Of a stretch of 64,000 bases of DNA, positions 8,717-17,603 are shown in pieces. The notes under the pieces are model-generated. The model saw only the letters and a list, made by a program, of their open reading frames with translations, was not told where the DNA came from and made no database searches. Each line of letters starts with the position of its first letter. Position 1 is the stretch's first letter. The stretch is taken from the NCBI GenBank assembly GCA_016861105.1, contig BOKS01000002.1, positions 62,001 through 126,000 of the forward strand. The letters are read 5' to 3'. The position numbers and the translations under genes were made by a program. Source of the stretch: Betaproteobacteria bacterium (GTDB lineage Bacteria > Pseudomonadota > Gammaproteobacteria > Burkholderiales > Casimicrobiaceae).

Positions 8717-9846
8717 GCGTCGCGGCCCTGACCGCCGACGCTGAGGCGTCGCCGATGCCACAGTCGCTGGTGCTCGTGGGCCCGCTGCCGCCGCCGTCGG
8801 GCGGCATGGCCAACCAGACGCGCCAGCTCAGGAGGCTTCTGGAAGCGGAGGGGTGCCGCGTGACGCTCGTGCAGACGAACGCGCCGTACCGGCCCGCGTG
8901 GATCGGCGCGGTGCGGGGACTGCGCGCACTGGTGCGGCTCGCGCCCTACGTGCGGGCGCTCCGGCGATCGGTGCGCGGCGCCGACGTGGTGCACGTGATG
9001 GCGAATTCCGGATGGGCGTGGCACCTGTTCGCGGCACCCGCGGTGTGGACGGCGTCGCTGCGCGGCGTTCCGGTGGTCGTCAACTACCGGGGCGGCGACG
9101 CCCCGGCGTTCCTCGCGCGCCAGTTCCGCCTCGTGCGGCCGACGCTGGCCCGCTGCGCGGCGGTGATCGTGCCGTCGGGGTTCCTGCAGGAGGTCTTCGC
9201 GCGCCACGGCGTCGCGACGACCATCGTGCCCAACGTCGTCGACCTCTCCGCGTTCCGCCCGGCCCAGGCGCGTCCGGAGGCGCCGCACCTGATCGTCACG
9301 CGCAACCTCGAGGCGGTCTACGACATCGGCACGGCGATCCGTGCCTTCGCGGTCGTCGTCCGCACGCACCCGCAGGCGCGCCTGACGATCGCCGGCTCCG
9401 GCCCCGAGCGGGCGGCGCTGGAGCGTCTCGCGGGCACGCAGGGCGTCGCCGAGTTCGTGCGCTTCACCGGGCGGCTCGACGTCGCGGCGCTGCCCGCGCT
9501 GTACGCGTCGGCGACGGCGATGCTCAACCCGGCACGGATCGACAACATGCCGAACTCGCTGCTGGAGGCGATGGCGAGCGGCGTGCCGATCGTCAGCACG
9601 AACGTCGGCGGCGTGCCGCACCTCGTGGCCGACGGCGTCACGGCGCTGCTGGTGCCACCCGGCGATCCGCAGGCGATGGCGCATGCCGCGCGGCGGGTGA
9701 TCGACGATCCGCACCTCGCGGCGCGGCTCGCCGACGCCGGCGCCGCGGAGTCGAAGCGCTACGCGTGGGGCGCGGTCAGGCCGCGGCTGCTCGCTGCCTA
9801 CGCGTCGGCGATGCGCGGCGCCGGGCCGGTCGCGACGGCGGCATGA
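8713..9846 (+). CDS. Glycosyltransferase family 1 (GT4-like)
   Basis: A 377-residue GT-B glycosyltransferase. Near the N-terminus it has LVGPLPPPSGGMANQTRQL, an acceptor-side glycine loop common in this family. The donor half contains LTIAGSGPERAAL and the E-x7-E-like region NSLLEAMASGVPIVSTNVGG. The start ATG at 8713 lies in the stop of the deacetylase gene, and its own stop overlaps the next start, so the three are probably translated in a coupled way. It likely adds a sugar in the cytoplasm; donor and acceptor are not predictable. Confidence 0.88.
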   Translation: MSVAALTADAEASPMPQSLVLVGPLPPPSGGMANQTRQLRRLLEAEGCRVTLVQTNAPYRPAWIGAVRGLRALVRLAPYVRALRRSVRGADVVHVMANSGWAWHLFAAPAVWTASLRGVPVVVNYRGGDAPAFLARQFRLVRPTLARCAAVIVPSGFLQEVFARHGVATTIVPNVVDLSAFRPAQARPEAPHLIVTRNLEAVYDIGTAIRAFAVVVRTHPQARLTIAGSGPERAALERLAGTQGVAEFVRFTGRLDVAALPALYASATAMLNPARIDNMPNSLLEAMASGVPIVSTNVGGVPHLVADGVTALLVPPGDPQAMAHAARRVIDDPHLAARLADAGAAESKRYAWGAVRPRLLAAYASAMRGAGPVATAA

Positions 9847-11444
9847 CGGTCGCGATGGCGGAGTCTGAGGTCCGGCTCGACGGTCCCGGCTGGGTACGCC
9901 ACGGGGCAACGCATGCGCGCGGCTACGCGCACCTCGACGCACGCTTCCTCGACGCGGCCGCGCTCGCCGAGCGAGTGGAGGGCTGCGAGACCGACGACGC
10001 GTGGGCGGCGCTGCTCCCGCGGCTGAACGGGTGCTTCGCGCTGGTGAGCGAGCGCGGCGATCGGGTGCTCGCGGCCGTCGATCGCCTGCGCAGCATCCCG
10101 CTGTTCCACGCGGTGCCCGCGTCGCGCGCGCTGGTCGGCGACGACGCGTCGTGGATCGCGGCGCAGGCGGGCGACCCGCCGATCGACGAGGAGGCGGAGG
10201 AGGAGTTCCTGCTGACCGGCTACGTCACCGGCGCTGGAACGCTGCGCAGGGAAGTGCGCCAGCTGGAGGCCGGCACGTGGCTGCGCTGGCCGCGCGCCGC
10301 GCCTGCGCCTTCGATCGCGCGCTACCACGCGTTCGCGCACCGCGATTTCCTCGCCGAGGACACGGACACGCTGGTCGAGCGGCTGGCGGCGCTGCACGAG
10401 CGCGTCTTCCGCCGCCTGCTCGAAAGCGTCGCCGGCCGGCCGATCGTGGTGCCGCTCTCCGGCGGCTACGACTCGCGGCTGATCGGCGTGTCGCTGCGCG
10501 ACCTCGGCGCGCGCGACGTCCTCTGCTACAGCTACGGCGTGCCGGGCAACTGGGAGTCGCGCATCAGCAAGGAGCTCGCCGACCACCTGGGCTTCCGCTG
10601 GACCTTCGTGCCCTACGACCACGCGCGCTGGCGCGCCTGGGCGGCCACGCCCGAGTTCGCGGGCTACCTGCGCACGGCCGGCAACCTCGCGTCGGTGCCG
10701 CATGTCCAGGACTGGCCCGCGGTGCGCGAGCTGACGGGACAGGGGATCGTGGAGCCCGGCAGCGCGATCGTGCCGGGGCACTCGGGCGACTTCCTCGCCG
10801 GCAGCCACATCCCGAAGGCGTTCGTCGGCCGCGCGCAGGTGACGCGCCGCGACGTGCTCGACGCCATCCAGTCCGCGCACTACTCGCTGCGGGACTGGCC
10901 GGAGCGCGCCGGCGTGCGCGAGCGCGTCGACCGCCGCATCGAGGCCATCGTGGGACCGGTCGCCGACGGCACGCCGGAGCAGGCGGCCGACGTGTTCGAG
11001 CGCTGGGACCTGCAGGAGCGGCAGGCCAAGTTCATCTGCAACGCCGTTCGCGTCTACGAGCAGTTCGGGTGCGAGTGGCGGCTGCCGCTCTTTGACGCCG
11101 AGCTGATGGACTTCTGGGCCCGCATCCCGGTCGACCTGCGCGTCGGGCGCGCGCTGTACTTCGCGTTCGTCGAGCGGCGCCAGTCGCTGCCGATCACGCC
11201 GGCGAACACCGACTACGGCCGGGCGATGCGCACGGCCGTGCGCACGATGGACGCACTCCGGCTGCGTCCGCTCGCCTACCGGGCGCGGAGGGCGCTGCGC
11301 CGCGCGCGGTGGCGGCACGCGTACGCCAGCGCGCCGCTCGCGTGGACGGGGCTCGTCGACCCGGACGAGTTCGGACGCAGCTACACCGGGCGCGAGATCA
11401 TGCACTCGTACATGGCAGTGCGCTGTCTCGACGCGCTGCGCTGA
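9843..11444 (+). CDS. Asparagine-synthase-like protein with degenerate glutaminase domain
   Basis: A 533-residue protein starting at ATG 9843 (ATGA overlap with the glycosyltransferase). The synthetase half keeps the pyrophosphate loop SGGYDSR at residues 206-212 and later WRLPLFDAELMDFW. The first 170 residues resemble the amidotransferase scaffold (NGCFALVSERGD, VDRLRSIPLF) but begin MTVAMAESEV, with no N-terminal cysteine, so glutamine hydrolysis should be lost. It may use free ammonia, take ammonia from a partner, or adenylate a carboxylate to form an amide or ester. It is the last gene of the plus-strand operon and is followed by a terminator-like hairpin. Confidence 0.82.
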   Translation: MTVAMAESEVRLDGPGWVRHGATHARGYAHLDARFLDAAALAERVEGCETDDAWAALLPRLNGCFALVSERGDRVLAAVDRLRSIPLFHAVPASRALVGDDASWIAAQAGDPPIDEEAEEEFLLTGYVTGAGTLRREVRQLEAGTWLRWPRAAPAPSIARYHAFAHRDFLAEDTDTLVERLAALHERVFRRLLESVAGRPIVVPLSGGYDSRLIGVSLRDLGARDVLCYSYGVPGNWESRISKELADHLGFRWTFVPYDHARWRAWAATPEFAGYLRTAGNLASVPHVQDWPAVRELTGQGIVEPGSAIVPGHSGDFLAGSHIPKAFVGRAQVTRRDVLDAIQSAHYSLRDWPERAGVRERVDRRIEAIVGPVADGTPEQAADVFERWDLQERQAKFICNAVRVYEQFGCEWRLPLFDAELMDFWARIPVDLRVGRALYFAFVERRQSLPITPANTDYGRAMRTAVRTMDALRLRPLAYRARRALRRARWRHAYASAPLAWTGLVDPDEFGRSYTGREIMHSYMAVRCLDALR

Positions 11445-11516
11445 GCCCCGGGGAAAGCGCGTCGCGCCTCCACGGGTTGCGCGGAGCTCCTTCGCGCGGC
11501 CGTCATCCCGAAACGA

Positions 11517-11540
11517 GAACGGGGCCTCGCGGCCCCGTTC
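11517..11540. terminator. Hairpin between convergent genes
   Basis: Bases 11517-11526 and 11531-11540 form a perfect 10-bp stem (GAACGGGGCC) around a 4-base loop TCGC. It lies 22 bases beyond the minus-strand gene ending at 11562 and 73 bases beyond the plus-strand operon. On the minus strand the stem is followed by TCGTTT, a weak U-tract; the plus side has none. It probably ends the minus-strand transcript and may slow the plus-strand one. Confidence 0.6.
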
Positions 11541-11561
11541 GGTGCAAGAACGGCACTCGCG

Positions 11562-14500
11562 TCAGTGCGCCTTGTAGAACCACATGTGCGTCTGCTGGCG
11601 GCCGAACGCACCGCCGGAGAACGCGACGCGTCCGTCGGGGAGGCTGGTGACGGCGTTGCCGATGAAGTTGCCGTAGGGCGGAACGGTCGTGTCGACCGAC
11701 CAGGTGTCCGTCGCGGGGTCGTACACGTAGATGCCGTGGAGCTCGCCCTCGGGGCCCGTGTGGAACGGCCACACGATCTTGCCGTTGGATGCGCCCAGGC
11801 GGGACTCCTTCACCTCGATCTTCCGGCTTCCCACCGGCGGCGGCGCGAGATCCTCGAAGATCAGGTTGTCGAGGTGCCAGCGCCAGAACCGTGGCGTCTG
11901 GTTGTTGCCGTCCGTCGAGTAGCCGACGACGTAGACGTGACGGCCTATCGTCGCGTACTTGCCTCGCGTGAAGTAGTGCGCGCGATAGTTCGGGTCCGAC
12001 ACGGGCGGCTGGATGCGAAGCGGGATGTCCGCCAGACGCGCGAGCGTTCCGACGTGCCAGCGGCGCACCGCGAGTCCCTTGCCCGAGTCCAGGAGCACGA
12101 CGATCTCGTCGCGCACGGCGTCGTAGATGCCGCCGTGGAGGCTGCCGGAGCTTTCGCCGTAGTTGCCGAACAGTCCGAGTTCCTGCGTATAGGCGTTGGT
12201 CGCAGGATCGAACCACCAGGCACCCTTGGAGTACTCGCGGATCGGCGCCCCTGCCGCCTCGTACGGGTAATAGAGTCCCGGCCAGATGAGGAATCGATTG
12301 CGGCCGGGTACCCACTCGAAGCCCGCGCCATCCTGCAGCGCGTGCGGTGCGGGACGCGACGGATAGACGGGAGCGCCGACGTCCTGGCGCCAGCTGCCGT
12401 CGACGAGGCTCATCGACCAGGTCCCGTCGGTTGCCGAGTGCAGCCAGTCGCCGCCCTGCACGTAGAGCCTGCCGGTGGCCGGCGAGTACGCGAGGTTGGT
12501 GTGCTTGCTGCCGTTGACCGACGAGTGCGGCACGTTGCGGTCGGCGGGAAGCGGGAACGACGTGATCGTCCCCAGTGAGGTCACGACGGGTGCCGGCGCC
12601 GTGGTCCCGGGAGTCGGTGGCGGGGCCGGCGGCGGCGTCGTCGCCGGCGGGGGCGGCGTCGTCGCCGGCGGCGGGGGCGTCGTGGCTGGCGGAGGCGGCG
12701 CCGATCCGAGGTTCGCCGGGGCCTTGTACGCCCACGTGGAGGCGTTGTAGTTGCCGTTCTGCGTGTGCAGGATCACCTGCCGGCGGACCGGGTCGTACAC
12801 GAGCGAGTAGCCGACGTACGTGTTGTCGGTGGGCACGAAGTCGTTGGAAGCCGCGCTCGCTGCTTTCATCCACGTCATGCTGCCCAGCGGAAGAAGCCAC
12901 GTTTCCCGATAGGATCCCGGCGTCGTGTCGCCGCCGGCGAGGCGCGGCGACGACGCCCACCCGACCAGTGCGTCGACCGAAGCGTCGTAGACGTATTGCG
13001 TGAGATCCGGCGGCGGCGTGCCGCTGGGGGTCAGCTTCTGCCAGCCCGTCAGCGTCAGCGGGAGCGCCCAGACGGCGCCGTCGACGTCGACGTACAGAAT
13101 GCGGTTGCGTCGCGTGTCGAGCGTGCTGCGCCACGCGGTCATGCGCGAGGCCTCGGTGCCCCACGAGGGCCCGCCGCTGACCGGGACGGTCGTCATGGTG
13201 TTCGCGACCGGGTCCACCGAGAATGTCGACAACGCAATGCGCTGCCAACCTCCGAACACCACGAATCGCTTGCCGGCCGGGTCGAAGATCATCGCGGCCT
13301 CCGACCCCGGCGTGCGCCCGGACATGGGGTGATTCACCCACTGCTGGGTGGCCGGATCGTAGTAGTTGACGCCGACCAGTTGCGAGCCGGTGCCGGAGCC
13401 CAGCCACACGCGATCGTTGACCGGATCGTAGGCGAGCACGCGGTTGTGCACGCCGCCGCCGATTCTCGGTGTCAGGCGAGTCCAGCGCCCGGTGGCCGGG
13501 TCGAACTGCGTGAGCTCGCCGTTCCACGAGTGCCCGTACGCGACGTTGCGCCGCGTGTCCCACGTCAGGTTGTACCAGGAGTGGTTGTCGACCTCCGTTC
13601 CGGCGGCGTTGCTCGTGTCATACCTGACCCAGGTACCGGGCGCCGGGGCGGGCACGGCAGCAGGCGGCTGCCCGGGCTTCGTGGCGGTGACCGTGCGGGT
13701 CGCGGTCGCCGACCGGCCGCGCGAGTCGGTGACCTTCAGCGTGACCAGGTAGTTGCCGTCCGCGTTGTAGGTCCACCGGGCCGTGGGCCCGCTCGCGATG
13801 CCGCCGTCGCCGAACGACCACGCGTACGAGGCGATCGCGGCGCCGTCGGCGGCGCTGGCCGTGCTGCCGAAGTCGAAGGTGTCCGGGGCGATCGTCACGA
13901 CAGCGATGGTAACCGTGGGGGCGGAGGGCGTGACCGGCGGCGAGCCGGCCGTCGCCGCGACGGTAGCGCTCGCCGTCGAGACGCCCCCCTTGCTGTCGCC
14001 GACGGTGAAGCGCACCGTGTACGTGCCGGATGCCGCGTACGTGTGGGTGGACGCTGCACCCGACGCGCTGGTTCCATCGCCGTGGTCCCACGTGCGCGAG
14101 ACGATCGTCGCGCCGCTCGCCGGCGTCGCCGTGCCCGTGAAGGCGAAGGTGGCGAGGTCGTTCTGCACGTAGGCGATCGCCACCGCCGGGGCGAGCCCGC
14201 CCCCGGCCGCCGGCGTCCCGGTGGGCGGCGGTGCCGCGGCGGCAGAGACCGCGCAGAACGCGACGCTCTCCGGTCCATAGCCTTCGGGGACGTAGCCTGC
14301 CGCGATCATCTGATCGCGGACGCCGGCATCGGCGGTGTAGCGGTGGTTCGCGTCGTGCCGGTTGTTGAACAGCCGGTAGACCGCGACCGAGCCGGCCGCA
14401 CAGGCGCCCGAGCGCGTATCCGGCAGTGCGATGCGGAACACGTTCGACGACTCGTACAGCCAGTGGGCCCCGAACCGCTGCGCCACCGAGCCGCACTCCT

Positions 14501-14825
14501 CCGGGGAGGCGGAGTAGAAGTGCGAGTCGAGTCCCGCGTCGGGACGGCCGTAGAAGCGGCAGACCGGACTCGCGCCGGCAGAAGGCGTCGCAGGCGGATA
14601 CGCGGTGAAGGCGAACCCGGTGCGGCGCCAGCCACGCGTGGCGCCGCTGTCGAGGGCCTGCTGCTCGGCCTCGCTCGCCGTGATGAAGTAGTGGTCGAGC
14701 CCGGCGTGGTGGTATTCGATGACGGTGACGGTCGCGACGTCGGCGGCCGCTCCGGCCGTGGGGGCGACGATCGGGAACGGGGCCGCGATCGACGCGGCGA
14801 GAAGCACTCGGAGGAGGCGGAGCAT
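11562..14825 (-). CDS. Secreted DUF5648/PKD/kelch-like beta-propeller protein
   Basis: A 1087-residue exported protein. Residues 1-27 form a signal peptide ending near AGAAA. Residues about 30-195 match the DUF5648 pattern (EYHHAGLDHYFITAS, LDSHFYSASPEEC, HRYTADAGVR). Two PKD domains follow (DHGDGTSASG with TYTVRFTVGD, and WSFGDGG with LVTLKVTDSRG, about 205-385). The rest is kelch-like propeller sequence (NHSWYNLTWDTRRN, WVNHPMSGRTPG), split by a proline linker with three PPPPATT units and continuing to the C-terminus. Nothing indicates an enzyme; binding to carbohydrate or to another surface protein is the reasonable guess. No PEP-CTERM tail is present. It is monocistronic with its own promoter. 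Confidence 0.85.
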   Translation of the reverse strand: MLRLLRVLLAASIAAPFPIVAPTAGAAADVATVTVIEYHHAGLDHYFITASEAEQQALDSGATRGWRRTGFAFTAYPPATPSAGASPVCRFYGRPDAGLDSHFYSASPEECGSVAQRFGAHWLYESSNVFRIALPDTRSGACAAGSVAVYRLFNNRHDANHRYTADAGVRDQMIAAGYVPEGYGPESVAFCAVSAAAAPPPTGTPAAGGGLAPAVAIAYVQNDLATFAFTGTATPASGATIVSRTWDHGDGTSASGAASTHTYAASGTYTVRFTVGDSKGGVSTASATVAATAGSPPVTPSAPTVTIAVVTIAPDTFDFGSTASAADGAAIASYAWSFGDGGIASGPTARWTYNADGNYLVTLKVTDSRGRSATATRTVTATKPGQPPAAVPAPAPGTWVRYDTSNAAGTEVDNHSWYNLTWDTRRNVAYGHSWNGELTQFDPATGRWTRLTPRIGGGVHNRVLAYDPVNDRVWLGSGTGSQLVGVNYYDPATQQWVNHPMSGRTPGSEAAMIFDPAGKRFVVFGGWQRIALSTFSVDPVANTMTTVPVSGGPSWGTEASRMTAWRSTLDTRRNRILYVDVDGAVWALPLTLTGWQKLTPSGTPPPDLTQYVYDASVDALVGWASSPRLAGGDTTPGSYRETWLLPLGSMTWMKAASAASNDFVPTDNTYVGYSLVYDPVRRQVILHTQNGNYNASTWAYKAPANLGSAPPPPATTPPPPATTPPPPATTPPPAPPPTPGTTAPAPVVTSLGTITSFPLPADRNVPHSSVNGSKHTNLAYSPATGRLYVQGGDWLHSATDGTWSMSLVDGSWRQDVGAPVYPSRPAPHALQDGAGFEWVPGRNRFLIWPGLYYPYEAAGAPIREYSKGAWWFDPATNAYTQELGLFGNYGESSGSLHGGIYDAVRDEIVVLLDSGKGLAVRRWHVGTLARLADIPLRIQPPVSDPNYRAHYFTRGKYATIGRHVYVVGYSTDGNNQTPRFWRWHLDNLIFEDLAPPPVGSRKIEVKESRLGASNGKIVWPFHTGPEGELHGIYVYDPATDTWSVDTTVPPYGNFIGNAVTSLPDGRVAFSGGAFGRQQTHMWFYKAH

Positions 14826-14910
14826 CGAGGGGACCCTTGCGGAAGCTTGCGCGGGCCGCGGTGCTGCGCTCGAGTTACGATCCTGGACTTTGATCCGCGC
14901 AGTCTTATGC

Positions 14911-14958
14911 CAACGGCATGAATGCTGTCAGCATAAAACATGCCGTTGTCATTGACAA
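14911..14958 (-). promoter_or_regulatory. Promoter with overlapping nested palindromes for the secreted kelch-like protein
   Basis: On the minus strand TTGTCA (14953-14958) and TATGCT (14930-14935) are spaced by 17 bases and read toward the ATG at 14825. The region contains three palindromes: CAACGGCATG at 14911-14920 pairing with 14939-14948; inside it ATGCTG-T-CAGCAT at 14922-14934, which covers the -10; and TTGTCA-T-TGACAA at 14946-14958, which covers the -35. This layout suggests a regulated promoter with operators over both boxes. The regulator is not known. Confidence 0.55.
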
Positions 14959-15231
14959 CCCGGGCCGTGCCGGACGCGGTGTCGTGGAGCGGATTGCAGC
15001 GGGGTGCCGCCGGAGGGCGCGGACAACCCGCCTTTTCTTTCAGTGTGTTGGGACGGGCTCGTCGGCGGGGGGGCCAGCAGCGCACGTCCGCGCCACGGGC
15101 GTTCCCGCCGGTGCAGGTGACGCGGAGCGTCGCGCCGGACGCCCAAGGCGGTCACGCGTGTTTCCTACAACAAGATTGCTGGTCCGGCGTACCCTACGGG
15201 CGAGACGGACCGGCGCCTTCGTGTCGAGCAG
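14959..15231. other. Intergenic region with no recognised feature
   Basis: Together with the promoter area this belongs to a 406-base gap between two minus-strand genes. I see no convincing coding frame, tRNA or terminator in 14959-15231. Confidence 0.5.
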
Positions 15232-16479
15232 CTAGCGGGTTGCCTTCGTCCCCGCGCTGCCGGCGACGAGATCCCGATAGATGGACTCGACGCCCTCGGT
15301 CACCCGTTCCCAGGCGTAACGCTGCATCGTCTTCTGACGGCCGTGCTCCCCCATCCGGCGACGCAAGCCGGGGTCGCCGACGAGGCGCATGATCGCGCCG
15401 GCCAGTTCGCCGGCGTCGTCGGGCGCAGCCAGCAAGCCGTCGACGCCTTCGTCGACGACGCAACTCACCGCGCTGATGCGCGAGCCGACGACGGGCTTGC
15501 CGCACAGCCATGCCTCGAGGTACACGCCGCCGAAGGACTCGGCGATCGACGGCATGGCGAAGACGTCGCACGCATCGAAGATCGACGCCTTCTCGGCGTC
15601 GGCAAAGCCCCCGGTCAGCGTCACCCGTGCACGCTCTTCCGGTGACAGTGCGTCGAGCATCTGTTGGACGGGGCGATCGGCCTCCGATCCGGGGGCGAAA
15701 CGATGCCCGGCGAGAAGCACAAGGACGTCCGGCGCATCGCGCCAGACGCGCCGCATGGCGTCGAGCAGCCGCGTGACGCCCTTGTCGACCTGGAGGCGCG
15801 CCACGTAGCCGACCACTACGCGATCGCCCAGCCCGTACTTGGCGCGGACCGCCCGACCGTCGCGCTGCGCGAACGCCGCCGGATCCACCCCCACCGGAAC
15901 GGCGAAAGCGCGGGGGGCTGGCAGGCAGTGTCGCTCTACGTACGCGCGCTCGTACGGGGTGCTCGCAATGACGGCATCGCAGCGCGACAGCAATCGCAGA
16001 ACGAGGGGAGAACGGCTCCACGCGTGCTCGGTGTGCAGCAACGGCCGCACGGCGAGGGGGACGTGAAGGCGTCGCGCCAGCCACGAGAACTGCAGCAGCA
16101 GCGCCTCGTGCTCGGCGCTCATCACCATGATGATGTCGGGACGCAGGCGCGCCGCGAAGGACAGCGCACCGGGCCACCACGGTCCGTCCACGAGCGCGCG
16201 GTACTTGTCAGGGCCGAGCACCCGGTACGTCCCCGGCACGCGTGCGATCCACGACGTCACGGGTCGCAAGCCGTTGTAGCGATGGACCTCCACGCCGCCG
16301 ACGGTCTCGCGGTCGGGGAGCGTCGTGTCCAGACGCTTGCTGGCGCCGCCGGCCAGACGGCTCGTCACGACCGTCACGTCGTGGCCACGCGCCGCGAGGC
16401 GTTCCGACAGCGCGCGGATGTGGCGCTGCAGTCCGCCGACCGAAGGGTAATAGTAGGGAGAGACGTGAAGGATGCGCAT
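15232..16479 (-). CDS. Glycosyltransferase family 4
   Basis: A 415-residue GT-B glycosyltransferase starting at ATG 16479 with MRILHVSPYYYPSVGGLQRH, a classic GT4 N-terminus with the GGxxR acceptor loop. The donor half has VGYVARLQVDKGVTRLLDA and PSIAESFGGVYLEAWLCGKP, where the E-x7-E motif binds the nucleotide sugar. An upstream in-frame extension exists, but it is low-complexity and lacks the family pattern. The gene stands alone: about 400 bases separate it from the downstream secreted-protein gene and 139 bases from the upstream aldo/keto reductase, though read-through from the latter is possible. Confidence 0.88.
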   Translation of the reverse strand: MRILHVSPYYYPSVGGLQRHIRALSERLAARGHDVTVVTSRLAGGASKRLDTTLPDRETVGGVEVHRYNGLRPVTSWIARVPGTYRVLGPDKYRALVDGPWWPGALSFAARLRPDIIMVMSAEHEALLLQFSWLARRLHVPLAVRPLLHTEHAWSRSPLVLRLLSRCDAVIASTPYERAYVERHCLPAPRAFAVPVGVDPAAFAQRDGRAVRAKYGLGDRVVVGYVARLQVDKGVTRLLDAMRRVWRDAPDVLVLLAGHRFAPGSEADRPVQQMLDALSPEERARVTLTGGFADAEKASIFDACDVFAMPSIAESFGGVYLEAWLCGKPVVGSRISAVSCVVDEGVDGLLAAPDDAGELAGAIMRLVGDPGLRRRMGEHGRQKTMQRYAWERVTEGVESIYRDLVAGSAGTKATR

Positions 16480-16618
16480 GCTGTCGCGGATCAGGACTGC
16501 CGGAACGCACGGTGGAGGTGGGCGAATCGAACGCGCCCGCGCCGCGCGTCGCGGCCCGCAGCGTGCAGGCCGGAGCGTCGGGCAGTTGCACGCACGCTCC
16601 GACGTTGCCGCTCTCCCG

Positions 16619-17470
16619 TCAATCCCACGAGGGTGCCCACGACGGGTCGATGATGCGCCGGTCCTTGGGCAGCGCCTCGATCGCCGCCACCTCGTCGGCA
16701 CCGAGCCGGATGTCGAAGATCTCGGCATTGGCGATGCAGTTGCGCTCGCTCGACGCCTTGGGGATCGCCGCGACCAGCGCCTGCGAGACCAGCCAGGCGA
16801 GGGCGACCTGCGCTGCGGACTTGCCGTGGCGCGCGCCGATTCGCCGGAGGACGGGGTCGCGGGGCACGAGGCCGCGGGCGAGCGGGCTGTAGGCGACGAG
16901 CGCGATGCCGGCGCCGCGCATGTACGGCAGCAGCCGGGACTGCGCGAGGAACGGGTGGTACTCGACCTGGTTGCAGAGGGGCGTGACCCCGCACGTCTCG
17001 ATCGCCTCGCGCAAGTGACGCAACGTGAAGTTGCACACGCCGATGTGGCGGACCTTGCCGGCGTCACGCAGCTCGGCGAATGCGGCCAGCGTCTCCTGCA
17101 GCGGCACCTGCTCGCTCGGCCAGTGGATCATCAGCAGGTCGACGTAATCGGTCCGCAGGCGGGCGAGGCTCGCCTCGAGGGCCGGCCGGACATGACGGCG
17201 GCCCAAATGGGCGTGCTCGAGCTTCGTGGTGAGGAAGACGTCGCTGCGGGCCACGCCGGCGGCCGCGATGGCCCGCCCCACGTCGTCCTCGTTGCCGTAC
17301 GCCTGCGCAGTGTCGAGGTGGCGATAGCCGAGCGCGAGCGCGATCCGCACCATCCGCCGGCACCGCCATCCCTGCAGTCCGCTGGTGCCGAAACCGAGCA
17401 CCGGCAACGCGACGCCCTGGACGTCCATCCTCGGGATCGTGCGCGGCGTCCGCGTTCTGAACAGGTTCAT
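16619..17470 (-). CDS. Aldo/keto reductase
   Basis: A 283-residue NADPH-dependent reductase of the AKR superfamily (similar to 2,5-diketo-gluconate reductases). The catalytic tetrad is visible: Asp and Tyr in HLDTAQAYGNED, Lys in TTKLEHAH and His in MIHWPS. The cofactor-binding end has IPKASSERN. The ATG at 17470 was chosen because the sequence upstream is not family-like; a second ATG at codon 15 (MDVQGVALP) is also possible. It would reduce a carbonyl, perhaps on a sugar intermediate, but the substrate is unknown. It is divergent from the ATP-grasp gene. Confidence 0.87.
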   Translation of the reverse strand: MNLFRTRTPRTIPRMDVQGVALPVLGFGTSGLQGWRCRRMVRIALALGYRHLDTAQAYGNEDDVGRAIAAAGVARSDVFLTTKLEHAHLGRRHVRPALEASLARLRTDYVDLLMIHWPSEQVPLQETLAAFAELRDAGKVRHIGVCNFTLRHLREAIETCGVTPLCNQVEYHPFLAQSRLLPYMRGAGIALVAYSPLARGLVPRDPVLRRIGARHGKSAAQVALAWLVSQALVAAIPKASSERNCIANAEIFDIRLGADEVAAIEALPKDRRIIDPSWAPSWD

Positions 17471-17560
17471 CGTTTCGGTTTGAAGTGGACAGGTGCGACC
17501 GCCCGGCGTCTGGCGCGGGGCGCGTGCCAATACCGCGTCAGCCGGACCGGGATGGTAGGG

Positions 17561-17566
17561 TATCCT
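17561..17566 (+). promoter_or_regulatory. Possible -10 box for the ATP-grasp gene
   Basis: TATCCT at 17561-17566 lies 38 bases before the ATG at 17604, in the divergent spacer. The segment 17 bases upstream (TCAGCC) is a poor -35 box, so the call rests mainly on the -10 and on position. Confidence 0.25.
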
Positions 17567-17603
17567 GCCCGGGCGCACTGCACGAACGGACGAATTGCAC
17601 CCC

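Noticed and set aside
12634..12699. Short tandem repeat as a possible regulatory or mobile repeat
   Set aside because: It encodes the PPPPATT linker units of the secreted protein and is explained by that.
14895..14915. A sigma-54-like TGGCAT...TGC pair on the minus strand
   Set aside because: The GG-to-GC spacing is 9 bases instead of 10, and the sigma-70 boxes next to it fit better.
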